From: Argentina anserina | Taxonomy: Eukaryota > Streptophyta > Magnoliopsida > Rosales > Rosaceae | Direction of reading: 5' to 3' | DNA: 64,000 nt | Assembly (NCBI RefSeq): GCF_933775445.1 | Contig: NC_065873.1 | Span: 15,996,001-16,060,000, forward strand | Part shown: positions 47,116-60,239 of the stretch, one piece after another | Layout: each line of letters begins with the position of its first letter | How positions within the stretch are numbered: position 1 is the stretch's first letter | Translations under genes and position numbers: made by a program | Notes under the pieces: generated by a model | What the model was told of the DNA's origin: nothing | Seen by the model: the letters and a program-made list of their open reading frames with translations, nothing else | Database searches by the model: none

Positions 47116-50100
47116 ATGTCGGCGTCTCAAACCCTAGGCGGGGTCTCACGCGCCGGCCGCATCCTCGGCCCCTCCCTCGACAAAATCATCAAGAACGCCG
47201 CGTGGCGCAAGCACTCCCACCTCGTCTCCGCCGCCAAGTCCGCCCTCGACAAGCTCGACTCCCTCTCCGACTCCCCTCTCAACGACCCCAACTCCCCCGT
47301 CGTCGGCTTCCTCTTCTCCGACGCCGAGTCCGTCCTCACCCCGCTCCTCCTCGCCGTCGACTCCGCCCACCCCAAGGTCGTCGAGCCCGCCCTCGACTGC
47401 GCCTTCAAGCTCTTCTCCCTCGGCCTCTTCCGCGGCGAGATCCACTCCGCCGCCCCCAAGTTCGTCCTCTTCAAGCTCGTCGACTCCGTCTGCAAATGCG
47501 GCGGCCTCGGCGAGGACGCCCTCGAGCTCGCCGTGCTTAAGGTCCTCCTCGCCGCCGTCAGATCGCCGCTGGTCGCCATCCGAGGCGAATTTCTTGTCAG
47601 TATAGTCAGGTCCTGCTACAATGTCTACCTCGGTGGATTGAACGGCACCAATCAGATCTGCGCTAAGTCGGTTCTAGCTCAGATCATGGTCGTCGTCTTC
47701 ACCAGAGTCGAGGCCGATGCTATGCACGTCAGCATTCCCAGGGTTTCGGTGAACGAGCTGCTCGAGTTCACTGATAAGAATTTGAATGAAGGCAGCTCCA
47801 TCTTGTTCTGCCAGAACTTCATTAATGAGGTCATGGAAGCTAGTTACGGCGGCTCCAAGAGTGTAAGCACGGCGGCGGCCCTGCCTCCGGGGAGGTTGCA
47901 GAATGGAAATGCCGGTGGGGGAGAGTCCAGTGATGGAGCTGAATCTGGTGAGGGAGGTGGTAGTAGTAAGATTAGGGACGATGGATTTCTGTTGTTTAAG
48001 AATTTGTGCAAGTTGTCGATGAAGTTCTCATCGCAGGAGCACTCTGATGATCAGATACTGTTGAGGGGTAAAGTATTGTCCTTGGAGCTTCTCAAGGTGG
48101 TCATGGACAATGGCGGTGCTATTTGGCGCTCCAATGACAGGCAAGTTATTTGATTGTAAATATACTTTACATCTGATTTTATGTTGTAAGTTGTTTAGCC
48201 ATACTTTTGGAGGCACTGCAATTTAAACTACTGAGCTATGTATAATGATTACTGATTACTGTTAAACTAATAAATCGATCTAGTCTAGTAACTAAGCAAT
48301 GAATGAGGAATTGAAATTGGGACTTAGCAATGTAATGTGGATTCAACTACATTTATACAAAACTGGCACTTTAATGAAGCAATAATTTATGGTGCTTCAA
48401 GTGGCAATTTTTTGTTTTGATTGAAAAACATCATTTATTATTAAATAAACTGGAAATATATCAAGAGTAGCACTAGCAACAGAGAAGGAAGCCCTCAACT
48501 GAGAGCAGTCCAAACTAGCATCTACCACAATTATCAATAACATCATGTAGCCAAGGAGGCCCTGCATCAAGTGGCAATTTGTTGTAGGACTATTTAGTGA
48601 ATTAAAATGATTTATTCAGAGGAAACAAATAAATATATTCCGTCACCCACACCATATACTTTTATCTTAGAGTTATATGGAAACGGGTTTTTATATCATT
48701 TTGAGCTATGAAAATATCTAATGGTTATAATAAGCATCAGTCTATTATATAAAACAAAGTTTTGTGACGGATGTCAGTTTGAAGACCGGAGTAAGAAGAG
48801 GAGTAAAGCTAAATATGTAACTTTTCTTATTTTATCTGGTGTGTATTATTTCATATATATAGATGTAAAAGATCCTATTATTCACACGCATTTTGCGGCT
48901 ATTTTTGTTTTTATAAATTACGTGCAAGAGAACTGACAGTTTCATTTTTCCTGCCAGGTTTCTCAATGGCATCAAGCAGTTCCTATGCTTATCATTGCTG
49001 AAAAACAGTGCATTGTCAGTTATGTCTATTTTCCAGCTGCAGTGCTCTATTTTCATGAGCTTGTTATCAAAATATAGAGCAGGGTTGAAAGCAGAAATCG
49101 GTATATTTTTCCCCATGCTTGTCTTACGCGTGCTTGAGAATGTTCTGCAACCTAGTTTCTTGCAGAAAATGACGGTCCTCAATTTATTAGAGAAGATTTC
49201 TCATGATCCACAGATTATCATTGACATTTTTGTCAACTATGACTGTGATGTGGATTCTCCAAACATTTTTGAAAGGTATTCCACTTGTCTGTTGCAACAG
49301 ATCTTACTTCTTTGGTAGCTATTTGTTGTTGATTCTGCGGTAAGTAACATGGTGTAGTTTGCCTTCAGAGCTCACATAAGTGATAACCATGGAATAGAGT
49401 TGAATTCTTATTAGGGGAGACAGTATAATTTAATTTTAGTGCACTCATTACCTAGGTTGCATAATTGGGTTGCCTTTGTTTCAAATGAGACTGAGACTTT
49501 GTGAGGTGGATGACTTATGCTGTAAGAAGCAAACAAATATCTCCTTAATATATTTTAAAGTGTAAAATTCAATGAAAATGTTGGCTGCTTGAATATATGT
49601 AGAGGAGAAATGGCCTTTTCAGTCAATTTGCTTGAGATTCTATCTGATTGATAGTCCAAAACGTTTCTTGAAATTTCTAAATGATATTATAATATTGACA
49701 CTAGATTATGATTAATATTTGATACTTTTGAATCTCAAACTTTGTTTCCTGTTAGTCAATTTTTTTTATGGAAAGAATGACAAGTTTATTCATAAATAAG
49801 AATAAGACTCAGAGGGTCAGAACTCGTGCATAATAAGCAATAACATATCTCCATATAGTTATTAAAATGGTCAAGGAATATGTTAGGTGCATGTAGCATA
49901 GTAGTTTTTTTAAAAAAATATATTATCACTCTGCTTGGACATTTTTCTCGCAACATTTTGTTAGAGTTAGAGATTAGAACCTCAGCTTGAAATATCCAAA
50001 TTTAAACATGTTTTTCAATCAGTCTATCTCGATGTTTTGCTTAAAACGCGATAAGAAAGAAAAAGTTCTTATCTTAGGGGTATACTATAGCCTACCCTAC

Positions 50101-53100
50101 TTTATTCATCTTTTATTATTTTAATTATTTATATATATATACATATAATATATTAGTGTGGAGCTTTGCTTTTGCCTGAAACTCTGATGTATAGCTTTTA
50201 AATCTACTTTTGCATCAAAAAAAGTTTAAGGATTGATATTGCCTCAGGTTTAGCTCAAAGCCCTTTATTTTTTCTCTTCCTGTTTCTGATAGTGTTTATA
50301 CTTCATTGATCAAGCTTACTACTCAATGTATGGTGGAATCTCTCTCTCTCTCTCTCTAGGACAGACTTTATGCATATTTCACCTTTTGTAAATGTCATTC
50401 CAATTATGCATTGGGTATTTTGTAAAATGTATTAAAACCCTTATAAATCCATCAGATATTTGCAGGATTGTCAACGGCCTTTTGAAAACTGCTCTAGGTC
50501 CGCCTTCTGGTTCAACAACAACACTATCTCCGGTCCAGGATATTACTTTCAGGCATGAATCAGTGAAATGCTTGGTTAACATCATTAAGTCTATGGGTGC
50601 TTGGATGGACCAACAGAGACTAGGAGACTCTTATCTGCCAAAGACCAATGAGAATGACACTCCATCAGAGAAAACAGAGAATCAATTGACCCTAAATGGT
50701 GAAGAAGGCAGCGCTTCAGACTATGATGTATATCCAGAAGGAAACTCTGATGCTGCAACTCTCGAGCAGCGCCGAGCTTTTAAACTGGAACTGCAGGTTG
50801 AGCTCTGGTTAACTTGTGTGAAGTGTATATTTTCACTGACATATTTCCTTCATTTACAGTTGGAAACTCTGTATAATGCAAGATTATCCCTTCAGTTGAT
50901 TGTTATATGGGAAAATCAGCCTTCTCTTCTGTGTCTCGTATTTTATGCTCCCCCTCCCCTTTTCTTTCTTTCTTTCCAGGAAAGCCGTATAAGCCTGCCT
51001 CTCCTTTTAGTGACACTAATTTTGTTTTCAATGCAGAAAGGTATCTCACTGTTCAATAGGAAACCTTCCAAGGGCATTGAGTTCCTGATAGGCACAAAAA
51101 AAATTGGGGCTTCTCCAGCAGATGTGGCTTCTTTCCTGAAGAACAACACTACGGGCCTAAATGAAACCATGATCGGTGACTATTTGGGTGAAAGGGAAGA
51201 TTTTTCCCTGAAAGTTATGCATGCTTATGTTGATTCCTTTAATTTCAAAGGGATGGATTTTGGTGAAGCAATCAGGTTTTTCCTGCGGGGATTCAAGTTG
51301 CCTGGAGAAGCACAGAAAATAGACCGAATCATGGAGAAGTTTGCTGAACGCTATTGTAAATGCAGTCCAAATTCATTTACAAGTGCAGATACTGCTTATG
51401 TCCTTGCATACTCTGTGATAATGCTCAACACTGATGCCCATAATAGCATGGTTAAAGATAAGGTTTGTTGCATAACCTGTACCTTTTGGTTTTATGTCAA
51501 ATGTTGATATGTTTAGGGTTATGCTTTGTCATATATTTCCATATCAAAACACCTGGATTGAATGTTCAGATATGTTGGCGTCTTTAATTGATTGTTTCTT
51601 CCCAAGGTGTGGTTTATGTTTTAAAGTTATATCTTAAGAGGTCCTCATACTTGTAGTCATCAAGTGGTCAAATCAGTTTCTTTACAGTGGCATCATAATT
51701 CTTTATTCCATATCACTTGTGCATCCTGTTGTTTTCTAGAGAACTAAAGTTTCTATATAGAAAAAGAATCTTTATGCTGATATTCCATTGGCTGATTATC
51801 CAGATGACCAAGGCTGATTTCATACGTAACAACCGAGGAATAGATGATGGCAAAGATTTACCTGAGGAATATCTTGGTGCTATATATGACCACATTGTTA
51901 AAAATGAAATTAAGATGAAGGCAGACTCTTCTGTACCACAGAACAAGCAGGAAAACAGCTTCAACAAATTACTGGGCCTGGATGGTATCCTGAATCTAGT
52001 AACTGGGAGGCAGACTGAAGAAAAAGCGTTGGGTGCAAACGGGCTTCTTATAAAGGACATCCAAGAGCAATTTAAAGCGAAGTCAGGGAAATCAGAGTAA
52101 GCTAAAATAATTACTATACAACAAACTGTTTTAACTTTATTCATGAGTTTTAAAACTGTTGCCAACAGTTTGACATATTACTAGACTAGCAACTGATCAA
52201 GCATGCAAAAGCGAGAAAGTTTAGCATTGGTTAAGCTTTATGATAATATGAAGTTCATATCTAACAGTATTTGATAATATATAATGGTATGTGGTTTTAG
52301 CATTTGCCCCTTGCTAATTTCGTTGGAAAAAAAAATGCTTTCTCAGTTACTTGGCTTCACTTCTGATATACGGTAGTGTGAGACAGCTTCTTGTCTTGTT
52401 TTGTAATATTTTGTTCAACTCTGTTTTACTTTGTCTCATACAAAGGTTGAGAGTCAGTAGTAAATGCTCACATAATATAAATCTGTTTTTCATTATGGGA
52501 ATTGAAGTAATTAACTCAAACCTATGTCTTCACGGATATGGTTTGGGACCCGATATCTGAGATAAAGGATGAATTGGGATAGCTTTTGTCGGTCTATTCT
52601 GAGTTTTGTAATATTTGGGAATTCATTAGTGCTTGGCACCGTACACAGGTCTGTTTATCATTCTGTGACAGATGTGGCCATATTGAGGTTTATGGTGGAG
52701 GTCTGTTGGGGTCCTATGCTGGCCGCATTCAGTGTGACTCTTGACCAAAGTGATGACAGGCTTGCTACTTCTCAATGCTTGCATGGCTTTCGATATGCCA
52801 TTCATGTTACTGCTCTGATGGGAATGCAGACCCAGAGAGATGCATTTGTCACATCAATGGCAAAGTTTACTTATCTACATAATGCTGCAGATATGAGGCA
52901 AAAGAATGTTGATGCTGTGAAGGTAATTGCATTGTGTAGTATATCTTAATGTACTTGTATTATAGAAATTCTTTTGCGGATATGGATTATTTTGGAAAGT
53001 TATGTTACAAGTGCTTAGATCGTCCCAGGTGGAAAATAATATTAAATCTTATCTGTTACTTTCAGTTTATAATCTAGGCTCTCAGTTATTCTCACCGGAT

Positions 53101-56100
53101 TGTCACTTTATACATCAGTTTTACCTAATTGTTTGCTGTATGCAGGCAATAATAACAATCGCCATTGAAGATGGTAATCATCTTCAGGAAGCATGGGAGC
53201 ACATATTAACGTGCCTTTCTCGAATTGAGCATCTGCAACTGTTGGGTGAGGGTGCACCTACTGATGCAACCTTTTTCAGTGGATCTAATAATGAAATGGA
53301 TGAAAAATCACCAAAGCCTATAGGTTTTGCTTCACTAATGAAAAAGGGAACCATCCAGAATCCAGCTGTGATGGCTGTCGTTCGCGGGGGTTCATATGAT
53401 AGCACTAGTGTTGGAATCAACACTTCGGGACTGGTATCTCCAGAACAGATTAATCACTTTATCTCGAATTTGAATTTGCTGGATCAGATTGGAAATTTTG
53501 AGTTGAACCATGTTTTTGCTCATAGCCAAAGCTTGAACAGTGAAGCCATAGTTGCTTTTGTGAAGTCGTTGTGCAAAGTTTCCATGTCAGAGTTGCAGTC
53601 TCCAACAGACCCTCGTGTCTTCAGCCTCACAAAAATAGTTGAAATAGCGTAAGATTCTTTCTCAATTTCCGGTAGAATTCTGCTGCAAATGAGTAGTTTC
53701 ATGTAATCTTTTCATATAAATCCGCCATTCCCCTTGTGATAATTTTGACGGAGTTGATACACAACTCGTCGTCGGAAAAAAAAATATGTATCAGTCGATT
53801 TTCATCTCTCTCTCTCTCCCTCCCTCCCTCTCTCTCTCTCTCTCTCTCTGCATTTTTGGCTTATTTTTATGATGATGTGTTGCGTAAGATCCTGAATACA
53901 GATGATTGGTAGCTTTTGCTTATCAAATTTGAATATTTGCATTTGCAGGCATTACAATATGAACCGTATCAGATTAGTGTGGTCTCGAATATGGAATGTA
54001 CTGTCAGATTTCTTTGTGTCAGTTGGCTTATCAGAGAATCTCTCAGTTGCTATATTTGTGATGGATTCATTGCGTCAGCTTGCTATGAAATTCTTAGAGC
54101 GTGAGGAGCTGGCAAATTACAATTTCCAGAATGAATTTTTGAGACCATTTGTCATTGTCATGCAGAAAAGCAGCTCTACTGAAATTAGGGAATTAATAGT
54201 TCGGTGCATTTCACAGATGGTCCTCAGCCGGGTCAAAAATGTGAAATCTGGTTGGAAAAGTGTTTTTATGGTATGTTAAATCCTTTATAAATGATTTTTT
54301 GTGAGACATGTTCACTCAATTGATGCGAACAAATTATTAAAATTTGTGACTGACAAACCATCAGATCCTAAAATGTAGCTTCAGTAATACTTTAGAGTTT
54401 TTATTCTTGAGATTGTCTTAATATCTCTGCGTAAGCTTTAGTAAATTTGTTCCACAGCTTGTTAATTTTTATCTTATTAAAAAACTTTGAAGATAGAGGA
54501 CGACATAGTTATCTGGCATGTTATGATTATTATTTAATTAAACAGTTGATTGTCTGAAGTTGCCCTTTTTTTTTCTGGATTCTAGTTAGAAAGCTGATAT
54601 TTTCATTTTGAAAAAACCAAGAAGCTCACAACTTCCCCATTTGTAAAAAGCATTGACTCTATTGTGATGTTCTGTTGTCAGGTTTTCACAACTGCTGCAG
54701 CTGACGAGAGGAAAAATATAGTATTATTGGCGTTTGAGACCATGGAAAAGATAGTCAGAGAATATTTTCCTTATATTACTGAGACAGAGGCATTGACGTT
54801 TACTGATTGTGTTAGATGCCTCCTGACCTTCACGAATAGCAGATTCAATAGTGATGTTAGCCTGAATGCTATTGCATTTCTGCGTTTCTGTGCTTTCAAA
54901 CTTGCTGAAGGAGGCCTTGTCTACAATAAGGACAGTGAAGTTGATGGTTCTTTAAGTCCTAGCACAAAAGATGGTGCTTCATCTGTTGAGAATTTCACTG
55001 ATAAAGATGATCATACATCTTTTTGGGTTCCATTGCTAACAGGTATAATTTAAAGCCGTTTTCTTTATAGCAATCACTACAACATCTTAGGATTGTAGAT
55101 TGCAAAACAACAGATGCGTGTGCACGCAGCCGCAGGCACAGACTACTGTGCTCCAGCTAGCTCAATATAAGAATTACTATACAAAAATATTGGGATTGAA
55201 GACATCTCTGTAGATAATAGCTTCAACTACTAACTAGATTATGACTAATCCATATCTTACCAACCAGAAGATCGTAGTATGCTTAAGGATTGAATAGCTT
55301 CATCTTCAAATTATATGAAAAAACATAGCTCTGCTGAATTTTTTGAGCTCTTTCATAACATTGATATTCTGTTTGTTGCAGGTTTGTCAAAATTAACATC
55401 TGATCCTAGATCAACTATCAGGAAGGGATCCCTTGAAGTTCTTTTCAACATTCTAAAGGACCACGGCCATCTTTTTTCACACCTGTTTTGGACTGCGGTT
55501 TTCAATTCTGTTATTTTCCCCATATTTAATAGTGCCAGCGATAAGAAAGATATCGAATTGAAAAATGAACATTCCTCACTGGTTTCAATGTCCCCACGTC
55601 CTGAAGCAAATATGTGGGATTCTGAAACTTCGACTGTTGCAGCGGAGTGTCTCATAGATCTGTTCGTCAATTTCTTTGATGTTGTTAGGTCTCAACTACC
55701 AAATGTGATATCCATTCTGACAGGACTCATCAGAAGTACTGTTCAGGGTCCTGCTACTGCAGGAGTTGCTGCATTACTGCGTTTGTCTAGTGAGGTGGGA
55801 AGCAGGCTTTCAGATGATGAATGGCGAGCAATTTTTCTGGCTTTAAAAGAGGCTGCCACATCTTCTGTGCCTAGTTTTATGAAGGTCTTGAGAACCATGG
55901 ATGATATCAATGTTCCTGGTCTTTCTGAATCATTTAGTGATATCGATATGTCGTCTGATCAGGGGTACTCAAATGAGGATATTGAGGATGATAATTTGCA
56001 AACAGCTTCATACGTAGTTTCAAGAGTCAAAAGTCATGTCGCTATGCAGCTACTCATCTTACAGGTCCCCTGCTCCCCCCTCTCGTAGTAATATAAATGT

Positions 56101-56979
56101 TTTGCTTACTTTGCAACAAGATTCGATTTAGTCTAAATTGTGAGTATGATACTAAATATCAACAACAGCTAGCTGACCCTAGTGTATGCCTTAAACTTGA
56201 TATTAGTAGTAATACCTTCCATCATGTTCTTATGACCCAAGTATAAAGATACAGTAAAGAAATTAAGAAGATGAACTTAGATAGTGAACTGTATCTTTAT
56301 GATCCTTTTACTTGTAAACATAATAAACCACACACACATTCAATTACGCCATTTCAATTTCTTGTCTTCATTCTCTTTTCAGGTTGCTGCCGATTTGTAC
56401 AAAATACACCTTGTAAACTTGTCAGTTGCTAACATGGCAGTTCTTACTGACGTATTTTCTCTCGTGGCATCGCATGCTCACCAACTGAACTCTGAGACAA
56501 TTCTGCAGAAGAAGCTAGAGAAAGTGTGTTCCATCCTGGAACTCACTGCACCACCTATCGTTCATTTTGAGAATGAATCTTTCAAGAACTATCTCAACTT
56601 CCTCCAAAATGCACTCGTGGATAATTTGTCTCTTTCCAAGGACATGAACATAGAAGCTACACTAGTGGCAGTGTGTGAAAACATATTGCAGATATACCTA
56701 AAATGTACTGAGCTTCAATCTTCTGAGCAGAAGCCAGTTTTGCACTGGATTCTTCCTTTAGGTACAGCAAAGAAAGAGGAATTGGCTACCAGAACTTTCT
56801 TAGCTGTCTCGGCGCTGCAGGCATTGAGTGGTTTGGAAAGGGCCTCATTTAGAAGGCACGTTTCTCAGTTATTTCCTTTGTTGGTAGGTCTTGTGACGAG
56901 TGAGCACACTTCTGGTGAAGTTCAACGTGCTCTAAGCAACATATTCCAGTCATGTATAGGCCCAGTAATAATGGAATGA
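47116..56979 (+). CDS. BIG-type Sec7 ARF guanine-nucleotide exchange factor (BIG1/BIG4-like)
   Basis: Large ARF-GEF acting at the trans-Golgi network in secretion, recycling and vacuolar traffic. Eleven exons: 47116-48140, 48958-49275, 50466-50796, 51037-51462, 51804-52096, 52649-52922, 53146-53648, 53949-54270, 54682-55042, 55382-56064, 56383-56979. They total 5,133 nt, 1,710 residues, the usual size. In order: DCB domain (from [20 protein letters not shown]), HUS box region ([11 protein letters not shown]), Sec7 domain (about residues 560-745) with the glutamate finger in [11 protein letters not shown] (about E610) and helix [20 protein letters not shown], then HDS repeats to the C-terminus. 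The brefeldin-contact positions read YS, D and M ([12 protein letters not shown] ... M), the sensitive type. Intron 1 has a GC donor. TC-repeats occur in introns near 50341 and 53807. BIG4 (At4g35380) is expected from neighbour order, but BIG1 is equally similar by eye. Confidence 0.95.
50341..50359. repeat. (TC)n microsatellite in BIG intron 2
   Basis: About nine uninterrupted TC units. Confidence 0.85.
53805..53850. repeat. Compound (TC)n/(CCCT)n microsatellite in BIG intron 7
   Basis: A TC run, then CCCTCCCTCCC, then a second TC run, about 45 bp in total. Confidence 0.85.
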
Positions 56980-57613
56980 CTTTTTATGACCATTTTATTA
57001 GTGATATACTTAGTACCATCACAGAGTCATAATCTTCTCCAACTGGCTGGAGTATAGAACCGTATCATCCATTTCCATTCAAATTTGTAGCATATACCAA
57101 GGCTGAGCTTTCAAACCCCTTTTTTTTAATTCCCATTTCCCCAGCCTTTTAAAGAATGTGTAGTCTGATATGCCAGTAATACCAACATCTATATACTCCG
57201 AGTATCCGTAGTTGGTTTTGTGCGGACAGTTGTGAAATGAAATTATGAGAGGCTTTGATTACGTATTTAGCGCAGAACTTGTGGCACGGTTATATGATAT
57301 GCTAACTGAATAATATGTACTGAGCATAATTATTGTTGGCTTTATTGCCTGTACATTCCACAAAGGAATGCTCAATGCTGTGCTTGATGATATCCACTGG
57401 TTTTTAGTTTTTACGCAGTTTCTCAATTAAGATAATAGTGCAAACAGATTTCCGATACAAAAGACTTCCAGAAAATTTACAGACAGACAAAGACATCAAA
57501 GAATCCAGGGGATCTAAACAGAGCTAACTGAGGTGGCATCAAACTTCTGCAGGAAGGTTTGCCTTCAGAACCATCTACTCTCGAGGCGTCTAAACCTTGT
57601 AGTCTACAAGCTC
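56980..57613. other. Convergent intergenic region
   Basis: 3' flanks of BIG (plus) and HMGR (minus). No other gene seen. Confidence 0.6.
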
Positions 57614-59329
57614 CTAAGCAGAAACCATTGTTGAGACATCTTTGCTAGATCTATTGTACTTCATGTGGCTCTTAACAAGTTGTCCAGCAGCTATAGCAGA
57701 CATGAGAGAAAGCTCTCCAGCAAGAACAGAACCAGCAATAATACTGGCCAATTGCCTTGCATTTGCTCCCGGTGCATCTCTGTTAGCACCCTTCACTCCA
57801 AGCAAGTTCAAACATGCTGACTGAGATGCAAGTTGGGTACCTCCTCCTACTGTACCAACTTCAATAGAAGGCATGGTCACTGAGACGTGAAGATCCTTGC
57901 CGTCATTGATGGCTTCCATCATGGTGATGCAGTGAGAACTCTCAATGTTCTGAGCAGGGTCTTGACCCGTGGCAAGGTAGACAGCTGAAACAATGTTGCT
58001 GGCATGTGCATTGAAACCACCAAGAGCACCAGCGATGGCGGATCCGGTAAGGTTCTTGAGCATGTTAAGCTCTACCAAGGCCGCGACATTGGTTTTCAAC
58101 ACCTTTGTCACTATGTCTCCCTTGATCACAGCCTCACACACCACAGATTTGCCACGGCCTTCGATCCAGTTGACAGCAGCAGGCTTCTTGTCGGAGCAGT
58201 AGTTACCAGAAATGCCAATGACATCCATGTCAGGGAAGTCCTCCTGGAGGAAATCGAGAACGTTTTGAACACCTTTGGACACCATGTTCATCCCCATAGC
58301 ATCACCGGTGCTGCAGCAGAACCGCATGTACAGGTTCTTCCCCGCAACAGCACACTTGACTGTCTGAAGTCTACCAAATCTGCTCGATTTGTTGAAAACA
58401 GTGGCTATGGTGTCGGCATTCTCAGGGTCTTCCATGAAGAACTTCAACTCAGCAGCTCTCTTAGCCGAGTTGAACCTCACAACAGGTGCCCTGGTCATTC
58501 CATCTTTCAAAAGCACACTGGTAGCTCCACCAGACAGGTTGATAGCTTTGCACCCGCGGTTGGTACTCGCCACCAAGCAACCTTCAGTTGTAGCCATGGG
58601 AACAGAGAACTCTCTCCCATCAAGCATAATAGGCCCAGCGATCCCAACAGGAATTGTAATATACCCAACTGGCATCTCACAGCATTGCCCCAAGATCGAC
58701 TCGTAATCGAATCCCTCCAAGGGTAAACCTTCAAGAGACTTGCCTGTAACTCTCTGCAAAGCCTCACGCCTAATCGAAGCAGCCCTCGTGCAATCTCCCA
58801 GCTTTGACTCCAATGAGTACGAAGGAATGGCTCCGGCAACAACAGCCTTGATGATCTCCTCATCCTCAGCAGTCGGCGGTGGCGCATCCATCACTGGCTT
58901 TTTAAGAATACTCTTCCGGGCAACTATAGGGGCAGTCTGGGGAAGTGGGCACTCGAGGGCTTGGCCGCAAGGGACTACACGACCATCCTCCTGGACGATA
59001 TTGTCTTCTTCTTCTTCCTCGTCCTTGAGAATCGGAGTCTGCACGAAATCGATGCCGAAGAAGCCGAGAAGGTATACGAACGAAGCAACCAAAACCAGAA
59101 TGGAGACGAGCTCAGAGAGGCTGAGGATATGCAACGGCCTGTGCGAACGGATCTTCTCGCGCCAGCTGGTGAGGAGGAAGTAGGCGACGGAGAAGAAGAG
59201 GGTGAAGAACACGACGTTGGTGAGGTACAGAGGCAGGGGCAAGGCGTCCGAGGCCTTGACGACTTTGGGTTCCTCATTTTCCACAAACTTGACTTTGGTT
59301 TTCATGGCGGGCTTGTGGGTTTGATCCAT
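57614..59329 (-). CDS. HMGR: 3-hydroxy-3-methylglutaryl-CoA reductase, intronless
   Basis: Reduces HMG-CoA to mevalonate with two NADPH, the rate-limiting step of cytosolic isoprenoid synthesis; anchored in the ER membrane. One uninterrupted frame of 571 residues. Two membrane helices lie near residues 35-60 ([20 protein letters not shown]) and 75-98, then an acidic linker (DEEEEEDN), then the catalytic domain. Active-site residues are present: Glu in TTEGCLV, Lys in [10 protein letters not shown], Asp in GDAMGMNM and His in [11 protein letters not shown]. The serine after MKYNRS is the conserved SnRK1-type regulatory site. Most plant HMGR genes known to me have four exons; this one has none of those introns and no frame damage. 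The ATG at 59329 is first in frame and gives the standard MD-start with a short cytosolic tail. Confidence 0.95.
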   Translation of the reverse strand: MDQTHKPAMKTKVKFVENEEPKVVKASDALPLPLYLTNVVFFTLFFSVAYFLLTSWREKIRSHRPLHILSLSELVSILVLVASFVYLLGFFGIDFVQTPILKDEEEEEDNIVQEDGRVVPCGQALECPLPQTAPIVARKSILKKPVMDAPPPTAEDEEIIKAVVAGAIPSYSLESKLGDCTRAASIRREALQRVTGKSLEGLPLEGFDYESILGQCCEMPVGYITIPVGIAGPIMLDGREFSVPMATTEGCLVASTNRGCKAINLSGGATSVLLKDGMTRAPVVRFNSAKRAAELKFFMEDPENADTIATVFNKSSRFGRLQTVKCAVAGKNLYMRFCCSTGDAMGMNMVSKGVQNVLDFLQEDFPDMDVIGISGNYCSDKKPAAVNWIEGRGKSVVCEAVIKGDIVTKVLKTNVAALVELNMLKNLTGSAIAGALGGFNAHASNIVSAVYLATGQDPAQNIESSHCITMMEAINDGKDLHVSVTMPSIEVGTVGGGTQLASQSACLNLLGVKGANRDAPGANARQLASIIAGSVLAGELSLMSAIAAGQLVKSHMKYNRSSKDVSTMVSA

Positions 59330-60055
59330 CTCAATGCGCCGGGATCGGAGTGGTCAAGTGTCGGCGTTTGTTTGAGATGGGAATGATGGTGTGGAAGTGA
59401 AAATTATATAGGGGAAGAAGAGAAGAAGGGTTTGAGTTGAAATCGGTAAAGTGGGGATGGGGACCAAATAGTCAAATGAGCAGAGGGGTGAGATTACTGG
59501 GTAGGAGTTAATTTCATGGACTTTTCCTGGTTAACCATGTGAGCATGTCTTGGTCTTTTTGTTCTGCTTCTCTCGGTGCTTTGTTTAATTTGTGGTGGTG
59601 GGTACGGCGGCCAGCCTAGGCGTACTTTGTTCTGTAGTGGAAGCCAGCCTTAAGCTGGGGTAGAGGGGGGTCCTATGTTTTTGAGCTCTAATGTGGTATC
59701 ATCGGTACTTTATTGACTAGATGAGCTGTTTTATAATTTTGTTTTATATTAACGCAAAAAACAACTTGACAAAAAATAATACAATTGAGAAAGTTTAAAT
59801 ACACACCCATAAACTCACTCTCGATACATATCTTATCATTCAATAATTTAAATAATATTTTGCATGTATGTTGAATAATCAAAATAGTTACATGTAATAA
59901 TTCAAAAAATAAAAATAAAAATAAATTAAATTATCAAAATTAAGAATTTATTTTTAGAAACAATTAAAATAAGAAAATTTACAGAAAAATTTAAATTGGT
60001 ATATATTTTGATGGAAAATCATTTCATTCTTTAATTTTCACTAAAAAGATCATTT
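59330..60055. other. Intergenic: HMGR promoter side and AT-rich spacer
   Basis: HMGR upstream DNA with the TATA box above, then strongly AT-rich DNA to the copia LTR. No gene seen. Confidence 0.55.
59402..59412 (-). promoter_or_regulatory. TATA box of the HMGR gene
   Basis: On the minus strand the sequence reads CCTATATAATT about 75-80 bp before the ATG, a plausible TATA box with a short leader. Its presence argues that this copy has its own promoter. Confidence 0.55.
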
Positions 60056-60239
60056 TGTTTCAGGATGAAATACTTGTGTATTATTGAATGATATGGGGGC
60101 CTATATATAGGCATTACAAAACCACAATCCCGTAGGATTCGGAGTCCTAATCTATTACGGAGATGCTAATCTATCTCCTAACAGGAAACCTATTAGGCTA
60201 AGACACACATAAGGGTAGAATAATAATTCTCCCGGAACA
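60056..60239 (-). repeat. 3' LTR of the second copia element
   Basis: 184 bp, TGTTTCAGGATG ... CCCGGAACA, differing from the first element's LTRs at only a few positions. Confidence 0.93.

Noticed and set aside
47127..47579. Minus-strand frames over the BIG first exon
   Set aside because: GC-rich antisense shadow of exon 1; the plus-strand frame matches BIG proteins.
58004..58726. 240-codon plus-strand open frame
   Set aside because: Antisense shadow of the HMGR catalytic domain.
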